Shown piece after piece: positions 1 to 7,323 of a DNA stretch of 64,000 bases (the stretch's first letter is position 1; every line of letters starts with the position of its first letter). Source of the DNA: Brevinematales bacterium (GTDB lineage Bacteria > Spirochaetota > Brevinematia > Brevinematales > GWF1-51-8); NCBI GenBank assembly GCA_013177895.1, contig JABLXV010000009.1:1-64000 (forward strand). The letters are read 5' to 3'. The position numbers were made by a program, and so were the translations under genes. The notes under the pieces were generated by a model. It made no database searches and was not told where the DNA came from. It saw only the letters and a list, made by a program, of their open reading frames with translations.

Positions 1-122
1 ATACTTTATTGTGAACTATAATCATCATTGGATTATAGAACGATTGGGATATCAATCCCCGGTTTGTTACCGTGAGAATCAGGAAAAATTAGGCTTAAAA
101 ATTGCTTGATTAATTGGGGCCA
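1..122 (+). mobile_element. right end of an IS3-family insertion sequence (partial)
   Basis: The window opens inside an insertion sequence: the first 109 bases encode the C-terminus of an IS3-type transposase. The probable right end is at 121-122. Read from that end inwards (122 to 104) the sequence is TGGCCCCAATTAATCAAGC, with the TG start and C-rich run common in IS3-family terminal repeats. The left end lies outside the window, so neither the repeat nor a target duplication can be confirmed. The end lies inside the 3' end of the convergent gene at 110-949. Confidence 0.6.
2..109 (+). CDS. IS3-family transposase OrfB, C-terminal fragment
   Basis: Reading frame open from the left edge to a TGA at 107-109. 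The peptide contains YNHHW, then LGYQSPVCYRE, which matches the end of the IS3/IS150 OrfB integrase-like domain, where a YN..R.H..LGY.TP..Y block follows the last catalytic glutamate. Only about 35 residues are visible, so the DDE residues and whether the full gene is intact cannot be judged. The stop codon directly abuts the stop of the minus-strand gene at 110. Confidence 0.75.
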   Translation, partial: YFIVNYNHHWIIERLGYQSPVCYRENQEKLGLKIA

Positions 123-949
123 ATACAATCTCCTGTTTCCAATTCTGCTAATATTTCAGAATCTGTTCCAGAAAAATAACAAGTTACCCACCCTATTTTA
201 CTTTTTTTATATGAATTTACTCCTGAAGCTACTTGTTCAGCCACTTGAGGAAGAATCTCATTAACATCTAAATTAATATAATCATCTCCAATTTCTGTTA
301 TTTTTCCTGAAACACATAAAAAGTTATTAAGATAGTTATTATTTGCTTTCTTCTGGTTTTCATTATAGGCATTAAATAGCTTTACAGCCGAAATATAAAT
401 AGCTTCGGGTTCTTCTTCTTGAATTTTAGCATCTATCTTATTTTTTAACTGATTAATGATTACTAACATATTCTCAAATTGCTCGTCATGATATAACTTC
501 GAGATATTACTAATTAAATCTTCTATTTCGTCAATACTATTAACCATTGGAATGTTAACCGTAACAGGAAAAATAGTGAGATTTATTCCAATTAATAAAT
601 CATCGAGAGATACTTGTCCAAGTTCCGGCAAGACAAGATAATAATAATCACCAGATTTTTCAACTTTATCATAATATGGGGGAAAACGATATGATTCTTG
701 ATCTTTTTCACCTTTAATATCAACTATTGTAACCAGTTTAGAATTACTAAGATCAGACAATGATTTTATTGGTCCAAATTCACTACGGTAAATCAAGAAT
801 TTTCCGTTTTGAATATTTGCCGACCATTGGATGCGTACTTTGTTTGTTTGTAAAACTTTTGTATCGAGTCCGAATGTAAAAATATTTTCAGAATGTACTA
901 AAACAGGAAATGTTAAAAGGAAAAATGAAAATAATATTTTCGTTATCAT
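110..949 (-). CDS. secreted protein with C-terminal OB-fold (tRNA_anti-like) domain, probably truncated
   Basis: 279 residues. A signal peptide (basic start, hydrophobic run, cleavage near LVHS-EN at residue 20) predicts export. Residues about 40-130 contain a WSA..NGKFLIYR pattern resembling exported fibronectin-like modules, and residues about 150-185 are helical. The C-terminus (FLCVSGKITEIGDDYINLDV, then VTCYF and LETGDC) resembles the tRNA_anti-like OB fold, which usually ends in GD.VT.KG.C. Here it stops just after GDCI, and the last codons (GPN and stop) come from the presumed IS end. I infer the gene lost its last few codons to IS insertion. An AGGGG ribosome site precedes the ATG. 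The gene is AT-rich, unlike the operon to the right. Function unknown. Confidence 0.7.
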   Translation of the reverse strand: MITKILFSFFLLTFPVLVHSENIFTFGLDTKVLQTNKVRIQWSANIQNGKFLIYRSEFGPIKSLSDLSNSKLVTIVDIKGEKDQESYRFPPYYDKVEKSGDYYYLVLPELGQVSLDDLLIGINLTIFPVTVNIPMVNSIDEIEDLISNISKLYHDEQFENMLVIINQLKNKIDAKIQEEEPEAIYISAVKLFNAYNENQKKANNNYLNNFLCVSGKITEIGDDYINLDVNEILPQVAEQVASGVNSYKKSKIGWVTCYFSGTDSEILAELETGDCIGPN

Positions 950-1022
950 TTTTATTCCCCTATACTTTTTTTGTAAATGTCACAATATAATCAGTATCTT
1001 GAGGTTCAGAAATTCGTGTTGC

Positions 1023-1709
1023 TTATATACTGTCAAGACGTTCATTCCATGATTTCCTTATTCCCGGCGCAATGAATTCCTTAAACTCTTCAGCAGAGAA
1101 TTCGTCGGTTTTTGCGTTATTGCACCAATAACAACAAAGAACTATTTCACCTTTTTTATATTCATAATTTGTTCTATCTACTTCAAAATTCCACCCCTTA
1201 CCTTGTTTCCACATATCCTTAAATATTAAAAAACTGTCCAATAAACTATCTAAGTTTTTACGAGTTATTCCACAGTAATAACAAGCATCAGGTTTACATA
1301 TTTCTTCAAATTCATCTATAGTAATGAGTTTTTCAAAATATTCTTTGAAAATTTTATAAAGAGTATTGTTAATCTGCGTCAAAGTATCAAATCTCTTATT
1401 TCCAAAGTCATTAACCCTATTCCAAAAGTCTAATGCATTTATATTAAAATCTGATTTTTGCTTTAATAGTTTTAAATCTCGTTTACCCTCATAAATGTTT
1501 AATATGCTTTCATCTTTTGCAAGGATTGAACATCTTTTATAAGTATTAATTAATTCTTCTTTTATGTTATCAAAATTATTTAAGAAAGCTGAAAAATCAT
1601 TTATAAAAGTTGAATCTTTTAATTCTCCTTCTGTAAAATATTTATAGAATTTGAAGAACCTAAATTTACTTTTGTATTCTCTTATCATTAAGGAATTATA
1701 ATTTGCCAT
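1023..1709 (-). CDS. HNH-like endonuclease domain protein
   Basis: 228 residues from the ATG at 1709, chosen because GGAG lies 6 bases upstream; an in-frame ATG 45 bases further up has no such site. The N-terminal 130 residues are helical and charged with no recognised domain. The C-terminus has a treble-clef-like zinc knuckle pair, CYYCG and CCYWCNNAKTDEF, joined by FEVDR and a GEIVL strand, as in HNH nucleases whose central motif is DR rather than DH. That arrangement fits a nuclease from a mobile or defence context, but the function is inferred. The gene is AT-rich, lies next to an IS remnant and stands out from the GC-rich operon downstream, which suggests transfer. Confidence 0.65.
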   Translation of the reverse strand: MANYNSLMIREYKSKFRFFKFYKYFTEGELKDSTFINDFSAFLNNFDNIKEELINTYKRCSILAKDESILNIYEGKRDLKLLKQKSDFNINALDFWNRVNDFGNKRFDTLTQINNTLYKIFKEYFEKLITIDEFEEICKPDACYYCGITRKNLDSLLDSFLIFKDMWKQGKGWNFEVDRTNYEYKKGEIVLCCYWCNNAKTDEFSAEEFKEFIAPGIRKSWNERLDSI

Positions 1710-1880
1710 ATTATACTCCAAATTTAGGATATTAAGGATAGAAAATACCCACATTTTTTCAATATTCCTATTTTATACAACAAAATTGTATTTAACTTCT
1801 CAATATATTGCCAATAATACGAGGGTTTGATTAACGATATTTTTTACGTTGATTGTAATGATATACCGGAATTGTGGGAC

Positions 1881-2168
1881 TTACCCTCCCGCTTTCCCCA
1901 GACGGGCGGTCAGTTCGTCCTTCCCGATACCATTGATCCCGACCGTTTTATTCCGCGAGGTCCGGCCCCGGATGATGGAAATATCGCGCTTGGGGATTCC
2001 CAGTATCGACGAAAGTTCCGCTACTACCGCGTCGTTCGCCTTCCCGTCCACGGGCGGGGCGGTGATCCGCAGGGTGATATTCTCCCCGTCCGCTTCGGCC
2101 GCCGCGCGCTTACTGCGCGGGACGACCTTGATATCGGCGGTAACCCCGCCGTCCTTCTCGAGTATCAT
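1881..2168 (-). CDS. yggU: DUF167 / YggU family protein
   Basis: 95 residues, normal for this family of small alpha/beta proteins of unknown biochemical role. Diagnostic pieces are VTADIKVVPRSKR, then ITAPPVDGKANDAVVAEL and ISIIRGRTSRNKTV, which cover the whole conserved core. The start codon overlaps the stop of the upstream yggT (ATGA), so the two are translationally coupled. The yggS-proC-yggT-yggU order is a common bacterial neighbourhood linking PLP homeostasis and proline synthesis with cell-envelope genes. Last gene of its operon. Confidence 0.88.
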   Translation of the reverse strand: MILEKDGGVTADIKVVPRSKRAAAEADGENITLRITAPPVDGKANDAVVAELSSILGIPKRDISIIRGRTSRNKTVGINGIGKDELTARLGKAGG

Positions 2169-2449
2169 CCGCCCGCGATGGAGTTACGGATACGCTCGAG
2201 CACGAAGCTCAGGACGTTGATGATGATGAGGAGGTAGAACGGCGACAGGTCGAACATCCCGATACGCAGGGGCGGCAGTATCTTGAGGATACCCAGATAG
2301 ACCGGCTCGATGAGGCCGGTGATGAATTTCACGATCGGGTTGTCGCGGCTGATGGGGAACCAGTTGAGCAGGATGTACGCGATGAATATCCAACTGTAGC
2401 ATTGCAGGGCGAACCCGAGGAAGTCGAGAAGCATGATCCAGAACTGCAT
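2165..2449 (-). CDS. yggT: YggT family integral membrane protein
   Basis: 94 residues with two hydrophobic segments (about 8-30 and 66-88) flanking the family signature NWFPISRDNP and the IEPVYLGILKILPP stretch. Single-repeat YggT proteins sit in the cytoplasmic membrane. The family has been linked to osmotic tolerance and, in some lineages, cell division or photosystem assembly, but its exact role is unsettled. It starts one base after the proC stop and overlaps yggU by four bases, so it is a middle gene of this operon. Confidence 0.88.
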   Translation of the reverse strand: MQFWIMLLDFLGFALQCYSWIFIAYILLNWFPISRDNPIVKFITGLIEPVYLGILKILPPLRIGMFDLSPFYLLIIINVLSFVLERIRNSIAGG

Positions 2450-2450
2450 A

Positions 2451-3263
2451 CTAAACCCCCTGTTCGCGCGAACGGTCGGTCGCGGCGCGTACGGCGTCCA
2501 TCACGACGGCGCGGAACTTCCCTTTCTCGAGGGCGTAGACCCCCGCCGCGGTAGTCCCCCCGGGCGACATCACCCGGTCTTTCAGTTCTTCGGGATGCAC
2601 CCCGTTATCCATTTCGTTCATCGCGAGCTTCGCCGAGCCGAGCACCGTCTGCGCGGCGAGCTTCTTCGCGGCGGCGCGTGAAAGCCCCTCCCGCACACCC
2701 GCGTCGGTCAGCGCCGAGATGAACATGTATACATACGCGGGCCCGGAGCCGGAAAGCCCCGTGACGCTGTCGAGGAGCGCCTCTTTCGGCACCTCCACGG
2801 CTATCCCGCACGATTCGAATATTTTTATCACTTCGGCCTTCTTCGACGGGTCGAAGCCCTCGCTGAAGTAGATCCCCGTCGCGCCCGCTCCCGCGAGCAT
2901 CGGCGTATTCGGCATCACCCGCGCGATCATCGCCTTATCGATATACTTGCGGAACAGGCCGGTTTTCAGTCCCGCCGCGATGGAAATCACCGTCTTGTCG
3001 AAACGGTTGAGTACGTCCTTATTTTCCTTGAGGAGCGTCTCGACATCGTGCGGCTTTACCGCGATAATAACAATATCCCCGCTCTCGACCGTATCGCGGA
3101 CGTCGTCCTTACGGGATACGCCGAACTCCTTCGCGAGCTTGTCCGCCTTCGCGGCGTCGATATCGAATACCGAGATATGGCCGGGGGCTGTCATCCCCGA
3201 TTTGATTATCCCGCCGATAATCGCGGCGCCCATATTGCCGCATCCGATTATGCTAAGTTTCAT
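2451..3263 (-). CDS. proC: pyrroline-5-carboxylate reductase
   Basis: 270 residues, the usual size. It catalyses the last step of proline synthesis, NAD(P)H-dependent reduction of 1-pyrroline-5-carboxylate, in the cytoplasm. The N-terminus has the Rossmann nucleotide loop GCGNMG (7-12). The C-terminal dimerisation and substrate region carries GLSGSGPAYVYMF and, later, MSPGGTTAAGV, both signatures of ProC. It begins within the yggS stop codon (TAATG) with a GGAGG site, so it is coupled to yggS. No proA or proB is present in the window. Confidence 0.95.
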   Translation of the reverse strand: MKLSIIGCGNMGAAIIGGIIKSGMTAPGHISVFDIDAAKADKLAKEFGVSRKDDVRDTVESGDIVIIAVKPHDVETLLKENKDVLNRFDKTVISIAAGLKTGLFRKYIDKAMIARVMPNTPMLAGAGATGIYFSEGFDPSKKAEVIKIFESCGIAVEVPKEALLDSVTGLSGSGPAYVYMFISALTDAGVREGLSRAAAKKLAAQTVLGSAKLAMNEMDNGVHPEELKDRVMSPGGTTAAGVYALEKGKFRAVVMDAVRAATDRSREQGV

Positions 3264-3964
3264 TATTCCTCCGTTTTATCATAGTTCCGTTCCCCGAAGA
3301 TGATCCGCCCCAGCCGTACCATAGTCGACCCTTCGGCGATCGCCCATTCGAAATCGTCCGTCATCCCCATCGAGAGCACGTCGAGCGCCGCGTCACGGTA
3401 CACCGCGCGGGTCAGTTCGGCGGTATGGTAGAGGAGCGCGAACGCCTTCCGCACCTGTTTCTCGTTATCGGTGAACGGGGCTATCGTCATAAATCCGCGC
3501 ACGGAAAGGTTTTTCATCTCGAGCACCGCGCCCGTGAAATCTTCCGCCGATTCCGGCGCGATCCCGGTCTTAGCCGCCTCATCGGACGTTTTTACCTCGA
3601 TCAGCGCCTCGAGCTTCTTTCCGAGCTCTCCCGCGCGCCGGTCGAGTTTCCGGGCGGTGTCGGTATCGTCGAGGGACTGTATCCAGTCGAACACCGCCGC
3701 CGCCTTGTTGGCCTTGTTCTCCTGCAGATGCCCGAGGAGATGCCGCGCATAACGGACATCCGGTATCTCGGCGAATTTCTTCTCCGCTTCCTGCACGCGG
3801 TTCTCGCCGATATGGGAAATCCCCGCGTCGACCGCCTCGACAATATCGCCCGACGGGCGTGTCTTGGACACCGCGACCAATGTGACCGGCCAATTTATCC
3901 CCGCGCGGTTACGCGCATTGTCTATCCTTTCCAGAACAGATCGAATATTATCCCGAACGGACAT
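3263..3964 (-). CDS. yggS: YggS/PROSC family pyridoxal phosphate homeostasis protein
   Basis: 233 residues. A single-domain PLP-binding TIM barrel that buffers pyridoxal 5'-phosphate rather than acting as a racemase. PLP-binding Lys34 lies in VAVSKTRP, followed by IGENRVQEA, HLLGHLQENK and the phosphate-binding region SMGMTDDFEWAIAEGSTMVR near the C-terminus. A GGGGAG ribosome site precedes the ATG. First gene of the yggS-proC-yggT-yggU operon. A link to pdxJ at 58.3 kb is functional only; the two are far apart. Confidence 0.95.
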   Translation of the reverse strand: MSVRDNIRSVLERIDNARNRAGINWPVTLVAVSKTRPSGDIVEAVDAGISHIGENRVQEAEKKFAEIPDVRYARHLLGHLQENKANKAAAVFDWIQSLDDTDTARKLDRRAGELGKKLEALIEVKTSDEAAKTGIAPESAEDFTGAVLEMKNLSVRGFMTIAPFTDNEKQVRKAFALLYHTAELTRAVYRDAALDVLSMGMTDDFEWAIAEGSTMVRLGRIIFGERNYDKTEE

Positions 3965-4071
3965 TTTTCTCCCCGGTAATATTATATCGAAATTTACAAA
4001 AAAAATCGATTTCCATCAAGCAATATCGCATCGATTTTTAGTACCGCGATAAAAAACGGGCTGTCCGCTAC

Positions 4072-4283
4072 GGGGCTGTTGACGATGACGGAAATTTGGC
4101 TATTTCCCGTCACTGCGATGAGCGGAGCGAAGAAGCAGTCAATAGAACATTATACGCATTAATAAAATAGATTGCTTCTGCCTCGTTTCAAAAAGTTTTG
4201 TAGTGTGGCATCGCCTGTCTACCCTCGTAGAAGGCAGGCAATGACATTGTGTTTTTTTTATAAATTCCGATACGAACAGCCCG
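4072..4283. repeat. MITE-like element with REP-type internal hairpins, copy 1
   Basis: This fills most of the 340-base gene-free stretch between yggS and the oxidoreductase operon. The outer ends are inverted: GGGCTGTT at 4073-4080 and AACAGCCC at 4275-4282, with further similarity inwards. Inside are two opposed hairpin modules: GTCACTGCGA to GAAGCAGTC (about 4110-4141), then AGATTGCTTC to GGCAATGAC (about 4170-4244). The same order of parts occurs at 24670-24859. No open reading frame of note, so it would need an enzyme encoded elsewhere to move. Confidence 0.6.
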
Positions 4284-4306
4284 GCAATATGCGAAATGAT
4301 TGATAT

Positions 4307-4840
4307 TTACAGTTGATAACCCAGTTCCAGCGCCTGGTAGTTCAGGTTGACGACTTTTTCGCCCTTTTTCAGGAATTTCTCATTGATGACGCGCTTGAGC
4401 TCGTCGAGGGTGATGAACGATTTCTCGCGGATCAGTCTGCCGATCATAATCACGTTCGCCATCTTCTGGTTTCCCAGAGTTTCGAGCGCCATCGACTCCA
4501 TCGGTACTTTGACCACCTTCCGTCCGGGGAAATCGTAATCCTTTTTCGCGACGGTGGAGTTGATCATAATCAGCCCGTCCTTGCGGACCTGCCCGGCGAA
4601 TTTGAGGAGAGACGGCTCGTTGAACGCGATCAACGTATCCGCGTCGCTGATGATAGGCGAGCCGATCTGCTTATCGGAGATAATCACATGGCAGTTGGCC
4701 GTACCCCCGCGCATTTCGATCCCGTAAGACGGCATAAATGTCGCCTCGAGGCCGATATGTACCGCCGATTCGGCGAGCATCAATCCCGCCGACAGCGCTC
4801 CCTGACCGCCGAAACCTGAAACAATGATTCTTTCTATCAT
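4307..4840 (-). CDS. 2-oxoacid:ferredoxin oxidoreductase, gamma subunit
   Basis: 177 residues, the typical size of the gamma (pyruvate ferredoxin oxidoreductase C-type) subunit. It starts IIVSGFGGQGALSAG, the glycine-rich loop diagnostic for this subunit, followed by PSYGIEMRGGTANC. With the alpha, beta and ferredoxin subunits it oxidises a 2-oxoacid with CoA to acyl-CoA and CO2, passing electrons to ferredoxin in the cytoplasm. Last gene of a four-gene operon (delta-alpha-beta-gamma), three bases after the beta subunit. Substrate is not fixed by this subunit. Confidence 0.92.
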   Translation of the reverse strand: MIERIIVSGFGGQGALSAGLMLAESAVHIGLEATFMPSYGIEMRGGTANCHVIISDKQIGSPIISDADTLIAFNEPSLLKFAGQVRKDGLIMINSTVAKKDYDFPGRKVVKVPMESMALETLGNQKMANVIMIGRLIREKSFITLDELKRVINEKFLKKGEKVVNLNYQALELGYQL

Positions 4841-4843
4841 AGA

Positions 4844-5593
4844 CTATTCCTTATAATCGTCTTTATAGACGCCGATCGGGAAGAAATTCACGAGTTCGTT
4901 CGTGATATATTTATTGGACTCCACGGGAGTCATTTTCCAGTTCGTGTTACAGTTCGAGAGGATTTCGACGAAACTGTAACCCTTACCGTCGAGCTGGAGT
5001 TCGAATGCTTTCCTGATGGCTTTCTTGGTCTCGCGCACCCCGCGCACATCAGCGACCGTCGTCCGCACCGCGTACTTTACGCCCGGGAACGTCGCAATCA
5101 GCTCCGCCATCTTAATGGGGTAGCCCTCAGTGGAGGGGTTGCGCCCGCCGGGGGTAGTGGTGGTGATCTGCCCGACCAGCGAGGTCGGCGCCATCTGTCC
5201 GCCTGTCATCCCGTAATTCGCGTTATTGATAAATATCACCGTGATATTCTCCCCGCGGTTCGCGGCATGAATCGTCTCCGCCATACCGATAGACGCGAGA
5301 TCGCCGTCTCCCTGGTAGGAGATGACGAGCCGGTCGGGAAGGACACGCTTGATACCGGTTGCCACAGCGGCGGCGCGCCCATGGGCGGCCTCGCAGACGT
5401 CGAAGTCGAAATAGTCGTAGGCGTTCACCGCGCATCCGACAGGGGCTACCGCGATCGTGCGTTCCCGCACGTCCAATTCGTCAACCGCCTCGCAGATCAG
5501 ACGGTGCGCCGTCCCATGCCCGCATCCGGGGCAGTAGTTGAGACGGAGATCGACCATACTCGACGGGCGTTCGTATATTATTGTTTGTTCCAT
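4844..5593 (-). CDS. 2-oxoacid:ferredoxin oxidoreductase, beta (thiamine diphosphate) subunit
   Basis: 249 residues. It holds the thiamine diphosphate site: GDGD at about 100, followed by [12 protein letters not shown], the metal and pyrophosphate binding arrangement of this superfamily. YCPGCGHG near residue 20 and PVGCAV near 53 are conserved in KorB/VorA-type beta subunits. The short length and absence of an extra ferredoxin domain fit a separate-subunit enzyme. It lies seven bases after the alpha gene and three before gamma. Known relatives use 2-oxoglutarate or branched-chain 2-oxoacids. Confidence 0.93.
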   Translation of the reverse strand: MEQTIIYERPSSMVDLRLNYCPGCGHGTAHRLICEAVDELDVRERTIAVAPVGCAVNAYDYFDFDVCEAAHGRAAAVATGIKRVLPDRLVISYQGDGDLASIGMAETIHAANRGENITVIFINNANYGMTGGQMAPTSLVGQITTTTPGGRNPSTEGYPIKMAELIATFPGVKYAVRTTVADVRGVRETKKAIRKAFELQLDGKGYSFVEILSNCNTNWKMTPVESNKYITNELVNFFPIGVYKDDYKE

Positions 5594-5600
5594 ACTATCC

Positions 5601-6653
5601 TCACTTCAGTAACGATTTCAGCCGGCGGTATACTTCCGCTTCTTCGGGGAATGCCCCGCCCGGCGTACCGTACAACTCCACAGGCGCTTTCCCGTTGACG
5701 GCGAGACGCACGTCCTCGACCATCTGTCCGGCGCTCATTTCCACTACCAGCATCGATTTTACCCGTGAGGCCAAATCTGCGAGACGCTGGTACGGGAACG
5801 GGTAGAGCGTGATGGGGCGGAATACCCCGACCTTCAGTCCCTCGACGCGCATACTTTCGACTACAGTCCGCGCGATACGCGACGGCATCCCGTAGGCGAC
5901 CGCGATCACATCCGCGTCCTCGGTCATATATTCTTCGTAGCGGATCTCGTTCTTCTCTATCTCGCGGTACTTCGCCTGTAATTTATTGTTGTTAATAATC
6001 ACCCCGTCCTCGTCGAGCCAGAGGGAACGGATGACATTCTTCTCGCGGCCTTTGCACCCGGTCAGCGCCCACGGTTTCGCGGGAGGCTTCGGGACATAAT
6101 CGTCGCGGACAGTCACCGACTCCATCATCAGTCCGATAACGCCGTCGGAGAGGATCAGGCTGGGTATACGGTAAGTATCGGCGAGTTCGTAGCCGAGGAT
6201 GGCGAAATCCATCATTTCCTGCGGGGAGTTCGGCGCGAGAACGATGAGATGGTAGTCCCCATGCCCGCCGCCCTTGACCGCCTGGAAGTAATCGGCCTGG
6301 CTTGCGGCGATATTGCCGAGGCCCGGCCCGCCGCGCTGAACGTTAGCCATCAGGCACGGGAGATGGCACGCCGCGAGGTAGGACACCCCTTCCTGCATCA
6401 GGCTGAAACCCGGCGAGGAGGTGGTCGTCATCGCGCGCGCTCCGGCTGACGCCGCGCCCAGTACCATATTGACCGACGCGACTTCGCTTTCGGCCTGCAC
6501 GAAAACGCCGCCCGCTTCCGGGAGACGCGACGCCATATATTCGGGAATCTCATTCTGCGGCGTGATGGGGTAGCCGAAGTAATACCTGCATCCGGCGATA
6601 ACAGCCCCTTCCGCGAGAGCGATGTTTCCCTTCATCAGCATTCGTTTCGACAT
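5601..6653 (-). CDS. vorB: 2-oxoacid:ferredoxin oxidoreductase, alpha subunit (VorB-like)
   Basis: 350 residues from the ATG at 6653, which overlaps the ferredoxin stop (TAATG); a longer in-frame extension would run into the ferredoxin gene. The start [16 protein letters not shown], then [17 protein letters not shown] and [11 protein letters not shown] match alpha subunits usually annotated as 3-methyl-2-oxobutanoate (2-oxoisovalerate) ferredoxin oxidoreductase VorB. Branched-chain 2-oxoacid oxidation during amino-acid fermentation is therefore the first guess, with 2-oxoglutarate as the alternative. The assignment rests on remembered family sequence, not on a search. Confidence 0.85.
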   Translation of the reverse strand: MSKRMLMKGNIALAEGAVIAGCRYYFGYPITPQNEIPEYMASRLPEAGGVFVQAESEVASVNMVLGAASAGARAMTTTSSPGFSLMQEGVSYLAACHLPCLMANVQRGGPGLGNIAASQADYFQAVKGGGHGDYHLIVLAPNSPQEMMDFAILGYELADTYRIPSLILSDGVIGLMMESVTVRDDYVPKPPAKPWALTGCKGREKNVIRSLWLDEDGVIINNNKLQAKYREIEKNEIRYEEYMTEDADVIAVAYGMPSRIARTVVESMRVEGLKVGVFRPITLYPFPYQRLADLASRVKSMLVVEMSAGQMVEDVRLAVNGKAPVELYGTPGGAFPEEAEVYRRLKSLLK

Positions 6654-6868
6654 TATTCGGTCTCCTTGGTGATCTTTATCACCGCATCGGGACAGATCAA
6701 GGCGCACTGCTTACACCCCGTACACAGGTCGGGATTACGGGTTTCCGCGTATAGCCAGCCCATCGAGTTCACATCATGACCGATAACCAACACCTCTTTA
6801 GGGCATACTTCCACGCAAAGGCCGCAGCCTTTACATTTTTCGGTATCGACCTCAACAATAAATTTCAC
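6653..6868 (-). CDS. 2-oxoacid:ferredoxin oxidoreductase, delta (2x[4Fe-4S] ferredoxin) subunit
   Basis: About 71 residues from a GTG at 6868, chosen because GGAGG lies four bases upstream and the protein then begins like its relatives (KFIVEVDTEKC). An ATG further up would add about 10-20 residues that do not look like ferredoxin. Two cluster motifs are complete: CKGCGLCVEVCP and CTGCKQCALICP. It passes electrons from the thiamine centre to soluble ferredoxin. First gene of the operon, coupled to the alpha gene by a one-base overlap. Confidence 0.88.
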   Translation of the reverse strand: MKFIVEVDTEKCKGCGLCVEVCPKEVLVIGHDVNSMGWLYAETRNPDLCTGCKQCALICPDAVIKITKETE

Positions 6869-7029
6869 AAATCCTCCGGTATCATTCCAAGACGGCATGT
6901 TTTTTCTTTTGATAAAAAATATCAAAAAAACAATTATAAATCAAATACATGCCACGAAAAGGGGGGAAAAAGAAAAAAATAACAAATTAAATTAACGTAT
7001 TATGACGGGAAATAAAAAAAATGTCAAAA

Positions 7030-7323
7030 TCATTTTGATTGATTTTGCAGGTATAAGGCGATCCTTTTTATCAGTTCATCCCCTTCCGGCAGGCCTGCAA
7101 GTTCCCCATCCGAAATAATCCCCCAACCGGGTAAAAGTTCTATCCGCCGCAACGGTATGACCGCATCGCCGTCATCCGGCCCGGAGAAGTACGCCCATCG
7201 CCTGCCGAATATCCGGCAGAACTGTACCCGAATGCCGTACTCCCGTTCGATGAACGCCCCGGCCATATCCAGAGCCTCTTTCAGGCCGCGTCCGGGAGTA
7301 AATATCTCAGATATAGAGGTCAC
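7030..7323 (-). CDS. small protein of unknown function overlapping hydG
   Basis: 97 residues, GTG start lying inside the last codons of hydG (17-base overlap), so probably translated by coupling. I do not recognise a family. It is soluble and compact, with a helical start (LKEALDMAGAFIEREYGI), a central aromatic stretch (CRIFGRRWAYFSGPDDGD) and a helical end. The coupling suggests a role with HydG or a hydrogenase, but that is context only. The ribosome site is weak, as expected for a coupled gene. Confidence 0.6.
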   Translation of the reverse strand: MTSISEIFTPGRGLKEALDMAGAFIEREYGIRVQFCRIFGRRWAYFSGPDDGDAVIPLRRIELLPGWGIISDGELAGLPEGDELIKRIALYLQNQSK

